64,000 nucleotides of DNA from an uncultured Leptolyngbyaceae cyanobacterium. Lineage in GTDB: Bacteria > Cyanobacteriota > Cyanobacteriia > Leptolyngbyales > Leptolyngbyaceae. Shown one piece after another: positions 18,405 through 28,638 of the stretch (position 1 is the stretch's first letter; every line of letters begins with the position of its first letter). Location: assembly GCA_938023035.1 (NCBI GenBank), contig CALIDI010000022.1:1-64000 (forward strand), read 5' to 3'. Position numbers and translations under genes: made by a program. Below the pieces are notes generated by a model. It searched no databases, was not told the origin of the DNA, and worked only from the letters and a program-made list of their open reading frames with translations.

Positions 18405-18453
18405 CGATTATGCGGTTTTGCTGAAAGTTTTACTGGGTTGCAGAAACCTGATT

Positions 18454-18753
18454 TTATCGGCGACGCCGAGGTTGAGTGATCTTGCGACCAAGCCGGTCTA
18501 ACCCCCAGCCAACCCCAAAGGTGTAGAGCGTAGCCAAGAGCAACGACAATAGTATCACCAGGCCAATAAAGAGCCAGCGTAGGATGGGGTGATCTAGATT
18601 AAAGAACCCCAATAGGCGGGGGGTTATCAAAGCAACGGTCAAAAAAGCCGCCGCGATCGCCCCAAACCCATGCAAACCATTGACCAAAAGCAAAAAGATC
18701 TCTTCACCCGCAATCTTCTTACGGCGTGGCTTGGGATCCGGTGCTTCCGACAT
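18454..18753 (-). CDS. Small two-helix membrane protein, function unknown
   Basis: This 99-residue protein has a basic cytoplasmic start (MSEAPDPKPRRKKIAGEE), two hydrophobic stretches (about residues 20-45 and 55-82), and a strongly basic tail ending PRRRR. The ATG at 18753 is preferred over an upstream start at 18795. I do not recognise the family. It lies 49 bases upstream of the ABM-membrane gene on the same strand and about 100 bases after the ABC exporter gene, so the three could share transcription. Confidence 0.65.
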   Translation of the reverse strand: MSEAPDPKPRRKKIAGEEIFLLLVNGLHGFGAIAAAFLTVALITPRLLGFFNLDHPILRWLFIGLVILLSLLLATLYTFGVGWGLDRLGRKITQPRRRR

Positions 18754-18852
18754 AATTTGCCTCAAACTCGACAATTGCCCTAGTGTTGCACCCAACCCAT
18801 CGACTAATCAAGCCTTCCTAAGGTCGCACCACAAAGAGGGCGTTTCCGTGGC

Positions 18853-20700
18853 TTATTCAGGGTTTACAGGGCTAACAGTCATTTGCGTTTGATGATAGTG
18901 CCACAGCTTGCCGCGCAGGGCCAGTAATTCCTGATAAGTACCCTGCTCAACAATGCGCCCTTGCTCCATCACAACGACCTTGTCGGCATTAGCAATCGTT
19001 GATAGACGGTGGGCGATCGCAATCACCGTCCGCCCGATGGATAACTGCTCAATAGATGCCTGAATCAACCGTTCTGACACCGAGTCCAGGGCACTGGTAG
19101 CCTCATCCAAAATCAGAATTTCAGGGTCACGCAGTAGCGCCCGGGCGATTGCAATTCGTTGCCGTTGTCCACCAGATAGTCGCACACCGCGATCGCCCAA
19201 AACCGTATCCAACCCCTGGGGTAAATTTTCAATAAACTCAACCGCATTCGCCAGTTTGGCCGCTGCCATCACTGCGGCATCACTGACAGCCTCCAGCCCA
19301 TAGGCAATGTTATTTCGCACAGTCGTATTAAAAATAAAGGTGTCTTGACTCACTACCGCAATGCGCTGGCGCAGCGAAGTCAGATCAAACTCCCGCAAAT
19401 TGACCCCATCCATGTAGATGGCTCCCTGGGTCGGGTCATAAAACCGGGGAATCAGGTCAGCCAGCGTCGATTTTCCTGCCCCCGAAGCTCCCACTAGGGC
19501 CACCGTTTTTCCCTTCGGAATCATCAATGTAATATCCTTCAACACCAACGCATCCGGGTCATAACCAAAATCAACTGCAACAAACTCCATCGCCTGCTGC
19601 AATCCTGAAAAGATCCGATGGCCATTATCAAGATAAGACTTATTGTCTCGTCGGAGCAGTTCCTCAATAGCCTGAACAGAACCTTGCATACTTACCATTG
19701 TCGCGATACTACCATTCAACTCTTGAATGGCAGGCACCAGCCGAAACAACAGAAAGATGAACGTAAGCAGTGCGCCTACACTTAAGACGCCTTGGGCCAC
19801 AAACACACCAATACCCACCACAATCATGCCGATCAAAATGGTGCTGGCGATCGCCTCTGCCAGAGGCCGCACAATTGAAACCTGTACAATCGCGCGATCG
19901 TTCGTTTCCCGAATCTTGTCACTGGCCAGATAAAATCGCCGTCGCTCAAAGACCTGAGTTGCAAAAGCTTGAACCGTGCGGATGCCATTAATAAACTCCG
20001 CTGCGATCGCTGTAAACTCACCCCTGGCCCGCGATACCGGAAAACTCAACTCGCGAGTGCGGCGGTTTAACCTAGACAATCCAACGGCCATCAAGCCAAA
20101 CAACAGCACCGCCGCCAATGTCAATTGCCAGGAAATCGTCAGGGCGATCGCCCCATAAACCAGCAACACCTGACCCTTTGTAAACAGAAAGCTAAACGAC
20201 CCAATAAAGTTCTGCAACTGCCCCACCTCTGCCGTCAGGGTATTGACCAGCTTACCCGCCTGGGTTTGCCCAAAAAAGCTCAAACTCAGAGATTGCAATT
20301 GCTCAAAAATTTGGCGATACAACCGATCCACCAGCCGCACCCGGGCCAAGCCCATATAAACGGCAGTCAAATAGTTACAAATGGCCCGTATCCAGGTAGA
20401 AAGTAAAATCAGCCCAGAGATCCGATAAAGCTGTTCCAGTTTGGGCGTATTCAGCCCCAACACCCAAATATCAACCCAGGCAACGCCAGTGCGAATTGGT
20501 TCAGCCCCTTCACTCACCAAGTTTTGTAAGAAAGCTAACAAAAACCCAATCCCAAAGCCTTCAAAAATCGCCGCCAGCGAGGGAAATAACAACGCCAGTA
20601 GTACCACTCCCGGAAAGTGGCGAAGCTCCCGCAAGATCAGGCGGTTATCCTGCCAAAAGCCTGTGCGTTGAATCAGTTGTTTTGCGATCGTTCGCTTCAA
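18853..20700 (-). CDS. ABC exporter, permease fused to ATPase (MsbA/HepA-like)
   Basis: This 615-residue half-transporter works as a homodimer. Residues about 25-330 form the six-helix type-1 exporter membrane domain. The ATPase domain from about 370 on has Walker A GASGAGKST, the signature LSGGQRQRIAIARALL, Walker B ILILDEATSALD and the switch histidine in AIAHRLST. Substrate classes for this group include lipids, lipopolysaccharide precursors and, for the cyanobacterial HepA relatives, polysaccharide components. It cannot be narrowed here. No HlyD partner is adjacent. Confidence 0.93.
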   Translation of the reverse strand: MKRTIAKQLIQRTGFWQDNRLILRELRHFPGVVLLALLFPSLAAIFEGFGIGFLLAFLQNLVSEGAEPIRTGVAWVDIWVLGLNTPKLEQLYRISGLILLSTWIRAICNYLTAVYMGLARVRLVDRLYRQIFEQLQSLSLSFFGQTQAGKLVNTLTAEVGQLQNFIGSFSFLFTKGQVLLVYGAIALTISWQLTLAAVLLFGLMAVGLSRLNRRTRELSFPVSRARGEFTAIAAEFINGIRTVQAFATQVFERRRFYLASDKIRETNDRAIVQVSIVRPLAEAIASTILIGMIVVGIGVFVAQGVLSVGALLTFIFLLFRLVPAIQELNGSIATMVSMQGSVQAIEELLRRDNKSYLDNGHRIFSGLQQAMEFVAVDFGYDPDALVLKDITLMIPKGKTVALVGASGAGKSTLADLIPRFYDPTQGAIYMDGVNLREFDLTSLRQRIAVVSQDTFIFNTTVRNNIAYGLEAVSDAAVMAAAKLANAVEFIENLPQGLDTVLGDRGVRLSGGQRQRIAIARALLRDPEILILDEATSALDSVSERLIQASIEQLSIGRTVIAIAHRLSTIANADKVVVMEQGRIVEQGTYQELLALRGKLWHYHQTQMTVSPVNPE

Positions 20701-21194
20701 TTGCTTCAGCTCCTAACCTGCAAGATGAATCCACCGGCACCCTTATGTTTGAGCCTTTGCTCTACCCTTTACCTTCTGTCAGCATCTCAGCAGTCAGGAT
20801 AAACCTGATTGCATTTTTGCCGAGTTCACAGTGCCTTTAATTAAGTAGCAGGACGCAATTAAAGTGAAGCGGATTTCGGGGGTGAGAGGGGGGTGGTTCC
20901 CCTACTTGGGGGCACAGCCTCCACTCTTCCCTACTTACAGTTCATTAGGACTACCGACTTAACCTTGTTGGCCTAATCACATGAACGGCTAAAATCTTTC
21001 AAACCTTAACACTGCGATCACTCAAACTAAGATGGCCTATGCCAGTCTCAAAGGGTGAACCGCATGTGTTCAGACAGCCTTGTCACTCTAGTGCGCTGCA
21101 CTTCCTGGGGGCGATCGCCCCACCCTAACCCCAGAGTCGGCAACCGTGCTTTAGGATCAAGATAGTCTTTTTTTCTTACCCGGCACTCTCTGCC
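20701..21194. other. Intergenic region with one R3 repeat copy
   Basis: The 494-base spacer between divergent exporter and GTPase genes holds an R3 repeat (20877-20960) and a HIP1-centred palindrome (GGGGCGATCGCCCC at about 21108-21121). No small gene was found. Confidence 0.5.
20877..20960. repeat. Dispersed repeat family R3, copy 2
   Basis: It contains GGGGGGTGGTTCCCCTACTT, GGGGGCACAGCCTCC, CTTCCCTACTTACAG and TTCATTAGGACTACC. Each block has a match in order at 55150-55228. The GC-rich arms can form stem-loops. Confidence 0.65.
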
Positions 21195-22691
21195 ATGTCT
21201 GACCCCTCTTCCGATATTCGCATCCCTGAAATTCTCACCGATGCCCTAGAGCTAGAAGAAACCCTAAGCAGTTTTGAGGACATACAAGCAGAGCTAAACT
21301 ACCGCGAAGCGCAAAATGCGTTGCATGACCTGGTGGAAAATCTAGACCTAACCCCCCAAGAGCGCCGAGGGTTAGAGGCTGAAATCCATGGATTGGAAAA
21401 CCTAGTAGAAAAACTCGATCAGCAGGTTGTTCACATTGCCGTGTTTGGCATGGTAGGGCGGGGTAAATCCTCCCTATTGAATGCACTTTTAGGCCAGCCA
21501 GTATTTGAGACCGGAGCAATTCACGGCGTCACCCGCGCCAGCCAACGAGCAAGCTGGCATATTTCCAGCGAAAAAATTGAAGGAAGTGAACAATCGCTGC
21601 GGCGGGTGCGTTTATCCAGCTTGGGGAACTCCCGCGTTGAGCTAATTGATACCCCCGGGATCGACGAGGTACAGGGAGAAGATCGCGAAGTTTTGGCGCG
21701 CGAAGTTGCCAAACAAGCCGATTTGATTCTATTTATCATTGCCGGAGATATGACCAAGGTAGAATATCAGGCCTTGTCAGAATTACGCCGCGCCAGTAAA
21801 CCCATCATCCTGGTATTTAACAAAGTCGATCAATACCCAGAGGCCGATCGCATTGCCATCTACGAAAAAATTCGAGATGAGCGGGTACGTGAGATTCTTT
21901 CTCCCGACGAAATTGTCATGGCCGCAGCCTCACCCCTAGTAGCCCAGGCGGTGCGCCTTCCGGATGGTCGTCTGAGTGCCCATCTCAGCGTCGGTGCACC
22001 TCAAATCGAAGACCTCAAGCTCAAAATTCTAGAAGTGCTGCACCGAGAAGGCAAATCCCTCGTCGCACTCAACTCGATGCTGTTTGCCGATGGCGTGAAT
22101 GAGCGGATGGTACAGCGCAAGATGGAGATTCGCGACCAGAACGCTAACCAGATTATCTGGAAAGGGGTAATGGCCAAAGCGGTTGCAATCGCCCTCAACC
22201 CCGTAACCATGGTAGATCTGGTCAGTAGTGTGGTGATTGATGTCACCATGATTGTTTCCCTTTCTAAGCTCTACGGCATTCCCATGACCCGACAGGGAGC
22301 CGTCAAACTCCTGCAAAAAATTGCGATCGCCATGGGCGGCATCACCGCTGGAGAGTTACTGGCCAACTTGGGCCTCAGCTCTCTTAAAGGCTTATTAGGG
22401 CTGGCAGCTCCGGCCACAGGCGGCGTTTCACTCACAGCCTATGCATCGGTTGCCATTACCCAAGCCGGCGTTGCTGGAGTCTCAACCTATGGCATCGGGC
22501 AAGTAGCCAAGGAGTATCTAGCAAACGGTGCCTCCTGGGGGCCAGAAGGGCCAAAAACGGTAGTTCAGCGCATTCTGGCATCCCTAGATGAAAGCTCAAT
22601 TCTCAGCCGCATCAAAGATGAACTCCGCGCTAAAATTGATGCGCGTTTGCAACCGCCGCAAGCGCCCCCGACCCGCGAGCGAAATAACTAA
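21195..22691 (+). CDS. Era/dynamin-like GTPase with C-terminal membrane-associated domain
   Basis: This 498-residue GTP-binding protein has a helical N-terminus, then G1 GMVGRGKSS (G85-S92), G3 DTPGID (D152) and G4 NKVD (N209-D212), giving a complete TRAFAC-type GTPase domain. Residues about 310-460 are hydrophobic and helical (VAIALNPVTMVDLVSSVVID, then a glycine-rich LLGLAAPATGGVSLTAYASV segment), resembling DUF697 domains. Cyanobacteria and plastids share such proteins, thought to act at membranes, but their roles are little known. cutA follows after eight bases and is probably co-transcribed. A second, longer GTPase of similar plan lies at 30454. Confidence 0.85.
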   Translation: MSDPSSDIRIPEILTDALELEETLSSFEDIQAELNYREAQNALHDLVENLDLTPQERRGLEAEIHGLENLVEKLDQQVVHIAVFGMVGRGKSSLLNALLGQPVFETGAIHGVTRASQRASWHISSEKIEGSEQSLRRVRLSSLGNSRVELIDTPGIDEVQGEDREVLAREVAKQADLILFIIAGDMTKVEYQALSELRRASKPIILVFNKVDQYPEADRIAIYEKIRDERVREILSPDEIVMAAASPLVAQAVRLPDGRLSAHLSVGAPQIEDLKLKILEVLHREGKSLVALNSMLFADGVNERMVQRKMEIRDQNANQIIWKGVMAKAVAIALNPVTMVDLVSSVVIDVTMIVSLSKLYGIPMTRQGAVKLLQKIAIAMGGITAGELLANLGLSSLKGLLGLAAPATGGVSLTAYASVAITQAGVAGVSTYGIGQVAKEYLANGASWGPEGPKTVVQRILASLDESSILSRIKDELRAKIDARLQPPQAPPTRERNN

Positions 22692-22699
22692 GGCAGATA

Positions 22700-23023
22700 A
22701 TGGAAACCATCAACTATGGCATCGTGCTAGCAACAGCGGGGACAGAAGCTGAAGCCAAAGAACTTGCGCTGGCACTGGTACAAGCCCAACTCGCTGCCTG
22801 TGTCAGTTTGTTTCCAATTCAATCGGTTTACACCTGGCAGGGGCAAGTTGAGCAAGCACAAGAATGGCAACTTCTGATCAAGACCGATTTGGCACAGTTT
22901 CCAGCCCTCGAAGCCAAAATTCGTGAAATTCACTCCTACGAAGTCCCAGAAATTCTAGCTTTACCCATTCAGCAAGGTTCGGCCGCCTATCTAAACTGGC
23001 TGGCAGCCCAGGTAAGGCCCTAA
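22700..23023 (+). CDS. cutA: Divalent-cation tolerance protein CutA
   Basis: This 107-residue trimeric protein has a PII-like ferredoxin fold. Signature segments are GIVLATAGTEAEAKELALAL, the AACVSLFPIQSVYTWQGQVE block and HSYEVPEILALPI. CutA was first linked to copper tolerance in E. coli. Its real ligand and role remain unsettled. It starts 8 bases after the GTPase stop codon, suggesting one operon. Confidence 0.96.
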   Translation: METINYGIVLATAGTEAEAKELALALVQAQLAACVSLFPIQSVYTWQGQVEQAQEWQLLIKTDLAQFPALEAKIREIHSYEVPEILALPIQQGSAAYLNWLAAQVRP

Positions 23024-23120
23024 TACATCAGTGCTAGCTTGCCGAACTTAAAACCATGCGACAAGCTCAACCCACCTCCAAAATCCAAAATGCTACAAAG
23101 CTAAGAAAAGCAATAAGGTC

Positions 23121-23153
23121 AAGAAAAAGGGATAGGAGTAAAACCCCTATCCC
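23121..23153 (-). terminator. Intrinsic terminator of chlH
   Basis: On the minus strand GGGATAGGGG pairs with CTCCTATCCC (one mismatch, short T-rich loop) and is followed by TTTTTCTT. It lies about 47 bases after the chlH stop codon, between the convergent cutA and chlH genes. Confidence 0.87.
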
Positions 23154-23199
23154 AAAGTGGAGCACGCTTGCATGGTGCTACCAATGACCTGACCGAGAC

Positions 23200-26100
23200 T
23201 TATTCGATCCCCTCAATCCGGTCTTCGATTTCCTGGTAAAGTGCGCGCAGGCGATCGAGGTTTTCTTCACTTGTTTCCCAATAACCACGCCCATTGGCTT
23301 CGAGCAACGTTGTCACCATCTTGCGGAACGAATTAGGGTTGAGGTTCATCAACCGCTTACACATCTCCTCATCCTTAAAGAAGGTAGTGTTGGTGTCTTC
23401 GTAGACCCAGTTGTCTACAGCGTTCGCCGTGGCAGACCAGCCCATTGTATTGACCAGACGCTTCGACAATTCCCGTACGCCTTCGTAACCATGGGATAGC
23501 ATGCCCTCATACCACTTGGGGTTGAGCAGCTTAGTACGGGCGTCGAGACGCACCGTTTCTGACAGGGTGCGAATCTGAGCATTGGCCGTAGTCGTATCTG
23601 CCATATAAGAAGCAGGCATTGCGCCATCATCCCGCAGGCGTGACACGATCTTAGTTGGGTCAGAGTCGTAGTAGTGAGAGACATCCGTGAGAGAAATCTC
23701 AGAAGAGTCGAGATTTTGGAAGGTAACTTCTGCCGTTTTGAGACTGGCGCGGAAGAGGGCTTCGTTTTGCTCCATCACGCCAGGGTTATCCGAGGAGAAG
23801 GCAAACCCCTTGCGGGCAAGGTACATATTCTGAAGTTCTTCTTCGGTTTCCCACGTGCCGTTTTCGACTGCCAGGTTAATATTGCTGGAGTAAGAACCCG
23901 AAGCATTTGAGAAAATCCGGGTTGCGGCCTGACGTAGTTCAATCCCCAGTTCTTTGGCTTGTTCTAGGGCATGCTTCCGAACAAAGTTCATTTCCAGCGG
24001 TTCATCGGCTTCTGCCGCCATTTTCACGGCTCGATCCAACAATGCCATCTGGTTGATAAACAAGTCACGGAAGACACCAGAGCAATTGACTACTACATCA
24101 ATCCGCGGACGGCCCAACTCTTCCAGATCAATCAGTTCTAGTTTATTCACCCGTCCAAGCGAGTCGGGCAGGGGCTTTACCCCTAACATCCAGAGAATTT
24201 GCGCCAGGGATTCGCCATAGGTCTTAATGTTATCCGTGCCCCAGAGGACGCAGGCGATCGTTTCGGGGTAGTTGCCTCCATTGTCTGCCATCTGGCGAGC
24301 GAGTAGGCGATCAACGACAATTTTGGCTGACTTTACCGCTGCCGCTGTTGGAATGGATTGGGGATCGAGGGCATGAATGTTTTTGCCAGTAGGTAGCACA
24401 TCCGGGTTGCGGATGGGGTCGCCACCGGGACCTGGCAGAATGTATTCGCCTTCGAGCGCTAACAGCAAGGCCCCCAATTCGTTATCCGCCACTACTTGCT
24501 TAAGGCAAAACTGGAGATACTCAAACAGGGGTTTGAGCGCTTCGGTATCGACATTAGGGAAGCCAGCGGCATGGAGTGCTTCAACCCAAGGTTCTTTGTT
24601 ACCGCCACCAAAGTTGAAGAAGTTGCCGAACAGCGATGTTCTGGAAACGCGACCCTCGGCATCGATTTGGGCATGAACCATGGCGGAAACTGCCGATCGC
24701 ACGGTTTGGTTGATGGTGTTGAGCAGCTCCACATCCGCTAGCACCCCGCGATCGCTATTTTGGTAAACCTCCTCAAGGTTGCGCCCAATACTCTCGGCAA
24801 TGATGCGTTGAAGGCTCTTAATACCCTCTTCCTCCCGGTCTAGGCCGGCAACGTTAACCAAGGTCGCGATCGCCTCTTCAGCACTAGGAGGCTTTCCAAT
24901 CACATGCAAGCCACAGGGCAGCAGGCGCGACTCAATCTCCATCAGCTTGATGTAAATCTTGCCAACAAGGGTATCCCGTTCGTCTGGGGTTAACTCCGCT
25001 GCATTGACCTCTGGCAGCACAACATCCTTATCCAGGTTACAGAGCCGGGCCTTATCCATAATCGTGTCCACGATCTGAATACCCCGTCCTGAATCCTTCA
25101 GGGTTTGGTAAGAGCCGATCAGCTCGCTCAGTTCCTTCAACCCCTTGTATAGCCCTGCATTCTCTGCCGGAGGGGTGAGATAGCTGATCGTCTCAGCATA
25201 GCTGCGTCGTTTTGCGATCGTTGCTTCAGAGGGATTATTCGCAGCGTAGTAGTAGAGGTTGGGAATTGTACCAATCAGGCTATCCGGAAAGCACTCGCCC
25301 GACATCCCCATCTGCTTACCAGGCATAAATTCTAGAGAGCCATGAGTGCCAAAGTGTAGCACCGCATCTGCACCCCAAATCTTCTCTAGGTAAGTATAGT
25401 AAGCCGCAAAACCATGGTGAGGACTGGCCGACCGCGAGAATAACAGCCGCATTGGGTCACCTTCATAGCCAAAGGTGGGCTGCACTCCAATGAACACATT
25501 ACCAAAAGTTTTACCGTAGATCAGCAGGTTCTGCCCATCCGTGTTGAGATGTCCCGGTGGCTCACCCCACGAAGGAATCAGCCGTTCATAGTAGGGGGTT
25601 AGTTTCTCGTACTCCGGTACCGACATTTTGTAAGCAATGTTGAGGTTAGGGCTGTTGTATTGCGCTTGCGCGTCGTGCAGCACCGCTTCCATCAATTGCA
25701 TCGGATCGTCGGGCATATCCTGCACATCGTAGCCGTTCTCCCGCAGCGCCTCCATCACCTTGTAAATGGAGCCAAATACATCTAGGTAGGCAGCCGTCCC
25801 CACATTGCCCTTATCTGGCGGGAAACTAAAGACAGTGATCGCTACCCGCTTATGGAGCCGGGGCTTACGCCGCAGGTTTGCCCACTTCATAGCCCGTTGC
25901 GCGATCGCCTCGACCCGGTCTTGCAGGGCGATCGCTTTACCCGTTGTGCCATCGCGACCTGACAGAATAATTGGCTCAATCGCCCCATCGAGTTCAGGGA
26001 GAGCAATTTGTAACGCCACTTGAATGGGGTGCAGACCTAACTCGCTGTCCTGCCATTCTTCCGTTGTTTGGAAAACGAGGGGCAGCGCCACCATATAAGG

Positions 26101-27195
26101 ACGATTAAGCCGTTTGAGGGACTCGATCGCCTTAGGGTGATCCTGCCGCGCTGGCCCACCGACTAAGGCAAAGCCAGTCAGTGACACCACCACATCCACA
26201 ATTGGCGTTTCTTTGGCGATCGGGTCGTAGAAGTAAACATCCACAGGTTTCGAGAAATCTAACCCACCCGCAAACACCGGAATCACCCGCGCCCCCATGG
26301 CTTCCAGTTCTGACACCATCGCCACATAGTGAGCATCATCACCCGTGACCAAGTGGGTTCGTTGCATCACCAAGCCCACCGTCGGCACCAGCGGATCCCG
26401 CATCTCCTCGGGAATGTCACGTCGCGAATTGTGCCAGTTCAGGTATTCCTTGATATCTTCAAACATTTGCGGCGCGAGGGGATGCCAGATCCCCATATCG
26501 GGGAACGTTTGCGGATCCGCATAATCCAATTCACCAGCAGCGATGCCCTTACCCTTAAAGGAATAGCGGTCTGCCAGCATCAGTAGAAAGTTTTGCAGAT
26601 TCTCAGAGTTACCCCCCAACCAATATTGGAAGCTCAGCATAAAATTCCGCGCATCTTGAGCCTTTTCAACGGGCAGATACTTCAACACCGTTGGCAGCGT
26701 TCTCAAGAGTTTCAGCATGGCATCTTGGAAACCTGCACCCGACTTCTCCTTGCGCTTTTTCATAAAACTGGAGATAACGCTCTTGGATTGCCCAATTTGA
26801 GCCAGGGAGAAGCTACCCATCTTATTGAGCCGCATGACCTGAGGCATCGAAGGAAAGACAACGGCCACATCTAAGCGATCGCGCACCGGCTCAACCGCTG
26901 CCACAATTTTGTCGGCCAAATCTTCTAAGAAAATGAGCGAAGCAATAAAAATATTGGCTTCAGCCACATCGCGTTTAAAGTCTTCATAGTTATCAGGGTC
27001 GCGGAGTTCCTCAATCAGGTACCCGCTAATTTCGACAGCAAGATGGGGGTGGTTCTGGTTAATCGAGCGAACCGCTGCCGAAAGTGAGCTTTGGTATTGA
27101 GGCTCCAGCACGACATAGACCACCTTGAGTAACGACCGCCCCCCTATATCATCAGGTTTAATATGGCGGATGGTGGGCTTGACGTGTGTGAACAT
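23200..27195 (-). CDS. chlH: Magnesium chelatase subunit H
   Basis: The large, porphyrin-binding subunit of the three-subunit Mg-chelatase (ChlH-ChlI-ChlD), which inserts Mg into protoporphyrin IX at the branch point to chlorophyll. The 1331 residues match the cyanobacterial ChlH length and are collinear with the CobN/BchH family: an N-terminal DUF3479-like domain (about 15-180), then the CobN/Mg-chelatase domain, with blocks such as [39 protein letters not shown] and [24 protein letters not shown] lies before the ATG. It is single, with its own terminator and a long upstream spacer. ChlH rather than aerobic CobN is supported by length and the N-terminal domain. Confidence 0.98.
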   Translation of the reverse strand: MFTHVKPTIRHIKPDDIGGRSLLKVVYVVLEPQYQSSLSAAVRSINQNHPHLAVEISGYLIEELRDPDNYEDFKRDVAEANIFIASLIFLEDLADKIVAAVEPVRDRLDVAVVFPSMPQVMRLNKMGSFSLAQIGQSKSVISSFMKKRKEKSGAGFQDAMLKLLRTLPTVLKYLPVEKAQDARNFMLSFQYWLGGNSENLQNFLLMLADRYSFKGKGIAAGELDYADPQTFPDMGIWHPLAPQMFEDIKEYLNWHNSRRDIPEEMRDPLVPTVGLVMQRTHLVTGDDAHYVAMVSELEAMGARVIPVFAGGLDFSKPVDVYFYDPIAKETPIVDVVVSLTGFALVGGPARQDHPKAIESLKRLNRPYMVALPLVFQTTEEWQDSELGLHPIQVALQIALPELDGAIEPIILSGRDGTTGKAIALQDRVEAIAQRAMKWANLRRKPRLHKRVAITVFSFPPDKGNVGTAAYLDVFGSIYKVMEALRENGYDVQDMPDDPMQLMEAVLHDAQAQYNSPNLNIAYKMSVPEYEKLTPYYERLIPSWGEPPGHLNTDGQNLLIYGKTFGNVFIGVQPTFGYEGDPMRLLFSRSASPHHGFAAYYTYLEKIWGADAVLHFGTHGSLEFMPGKQMGMSGECFPDSLIGTIPNLYYYAANNPSEATIAKRRSYAETISYLTPPAENAGLYKGLKELSELIGSYQTLKDSGRGIQIVDTIMDKARLCNLDKDVVLPEVNAAELTPDERDTLVGKIYIKLMEIESRLLPCGLHVIGKPPSAEEAIATLVNVAGLDREEEGIKSLQRIIAESIGRNLEEVYQNSDRGVLADVELLNTINQTVRSAVSAMVHAQIDAEGRVSRTSLFGNFFNFGGGNKEPWVEALHAAGFPNVDTEALKPLFEYLQFCLKQVVADNELGALLLALEGEYILPGPGGDPIRNPDVLPTGKNIHALDPQSIPTAAAVKSAKIVVDRLLARQMADNGGNYPETIACVLWGTDNIKTYGESLAQILWMLGVKPLPDSLGRVNKLELIDLEELGRPRIDVVVNCSGVFRDLFINQMALLDRAVKMAAEADEPLEMNFVRKHALEQAKELGIELRQAATRIFSNASGSYSSNINLAVENGTWETEEELQNMYLARKGFAFSSDNPGVMEQNEALFRASLKTAEVTFQNLDSSEISLTDVSHYYDSDPTKIVSRLRDDGAMPASYMADTTTANAQIRTLSETVRLDARTKLLNPKWYEGMLSHGYEGVRELSKRLVNTMGWSATANAVDNWVYEDTNTTFFKDEEMCKRLMNLNPNSFRKMVTTLLEANGRGYWETSEENLDRLRALYQEIEDRIEGIE

Positions 27196-27428
27196 GCGGT
27201 CTGTGCTCCTTCTCAGTGGAATCAGCGAGGGGAGTCGCTATCAGCCTTGCCCTAAAGAGCGATCGCCCCCAGGCACCAACCTTGCCTGGATATGCAAGTG
27301 ACTGACAGCGACAACCTATCCATCTGTCGTTTTACCAGAAAACCTTTACCAGATGCGGATTTCGGCCCCTAACTGACACAATTTGATAAAAATAAGTACA
27401 AATTTCTTTGCAATCTGTTACAAAGCAA

Positions 27429-27440
27429 TCGAAATTTCGA
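27429..27440. promoter_or_regulatory. Palindrome in the chlH upstream region (possible operator)
   Basis: TCGAAATTTCGA is a perfect 12-base palindrome about 235 bases upstream of the chlH start, in an AT-rich stretch. chlH is light- and redox-regulated in cyanobacteria, but I cannot assign a regulator to this sequence. Confidence 0.3.
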
Positions 27441-27526
27441 AAAAACTTGACAAATTCAAAAGTGACTGCTCATCAGAGCAGCCTAACTCAACCCACATCA
27501 ACATCTAAGCTAAATCCAAATCGACG

Positions 27527-27620
27527 TTAGAGGTCGTTTGAACAGCCCCTGACATCAAAACCGCGACTGAATCCTCTGGCCAATGCGGCCTGTAGCCAAT
27601 CAGAGAGGCCATTAAGCCAT
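27527..27620 (-). repeat. Dispersed repeat family R1, copy 2
   Basis: The minus strand reads CAGTCGCGGTTTTGATGTCA, then CTGTTCAAACGACCTCTAA, matching the family tail. The region just before it (GATTGGCTACAGG and GGCCAGAGGATT) is weakly similar to the bodies at 53.5 and 62.4 kb. Confidence 0.6.
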
Positions 27621-28018
27621 TAAAGTCTATTAATTAAAAGGATTCCAGGCATAAGGGCGCTAAAATCAGGTGATACTAGCTGGCTGAAAACGCGTTTGCC
27701 CCAGAAGTGCAAAAAAGTTGCGACGAAATCCAGAGGTAAAACGATTGCCTGAGAGCGCAAATACCTCATTGACAGGGTAAATTACTTCTTAATAACTGGT
27801 TAAGAGAATGCCTATCTTCAAAAACTGTCCTCCTACAGGCCAGACAATCGGTAAGAGATGATACACTGGAAGCATTGGTGATTGGAAGGTTACAGCGAAA
27901 TTGAAGCCTTTTTATTCCATTCGATACCTGTGGCTTTCATTGTGGTACTTATCAATGAAGCTGAAGCGAAAGCGGGAATCTGACCCAGCGCTGTCGCTAG
28001 TGGATTGTTGTGAAGCTC

Positions 28019-28144
28019 CTAGTATGGGCTGACCGACCTGTAACTTTGAGGTTTGTGTCTCAGTCTGTTTTGTTCTAGTGGATGCCGTTCAAACAGGAAG
28101 TCTGCGGAGAAAGACACGAACTCGGTCGGTCAACTCTCGTATAG
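28019..28144 (+). ncRNA. Candidate structured RNA: long rod-like hairpin
   Basis: Nested pairings span 126 bases: CTAGTATG (28019) with CGTATAG (28138), GACCGACC (28031) with GGTCGGTC (28124), GAGGTTTGTGTCT (28048) with AGACACGAACTC (28112) and CTGTTTTG (28065) with CAAACAG (28090). An asymmetric bulge separates the second and third stems. The rod with a central bubble recalls 6S RNA, though it is shorter than usual. It could instead be a leader of the downstream gene. The plus strand is assumed. Confidence 0.45.
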
Positions 28145-28638
28145 AGATTTTTGAAGACGTAAGTTTTGCCTGACAGGTGGATTGAGTGGGTTTACTGCCT
28201 TAGCAGTAGATTTTGCTGACTCACCCGGTTAATCGCGGGTTGAAGAGGGCGCGATTAGTATCTATTTGTTTGCAGAGCTGATGTCGTTTCAGCCTGTAGA
28301 GCGCTTTAGGCGGTCAGGGATACTTTTGCGTTTGTTCCCAGCCAAGTCGATGCCGTGTTGCTTCCTCGCTTTGTTACCATTGTCGCCGTTTTAGACAGAC
28401 TGGCAACAGACGCTCCACGGCTGCAAACATGATCTGAGCTGCAAACTACCCAATCATGGGTAGATCATAACTAAACTCGGTGACTCGTTTTGCGATGTTT
28501 GGCAATAAATTGAACGACCCTGTGCGCAATCTCCAGGTCGTCAAAATTGCAGTGAGTCAGCACTTGCTTTGCTAAATTCATCCTGTCTTTTTAACGATTG
28601 CTCAACTGTATGCTGTCTAATCTTTGTGGAGTATCTCA

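Larger units (their letters stand above)
27196..28638. other. Long spacer between chlH and the DHS-like gene
   Basis: 1.44 kb without a credible gene. It contains a 12-base palindrome TCGAAATTTCGA (27429-27440) and a hairpin CTGCTC-ATCA-GAGCAG (about 27466-27481), both upstream of chlH, an R1 repeat tail (27527-27570, minus) and the rod-like RNA candidate at 28019-28144. A small hairpin ACCCG/CGGGT lies at about 28223-28240. Confidence 0.55.

Noticed and set aside
27885-28030. Possible cobalamin riboswitch (GGGAATCTGACCCAGCGCTG-like stretch)
   Set aside because: The conserved B12-box and GCCACTG-type elements are not present in the right order.
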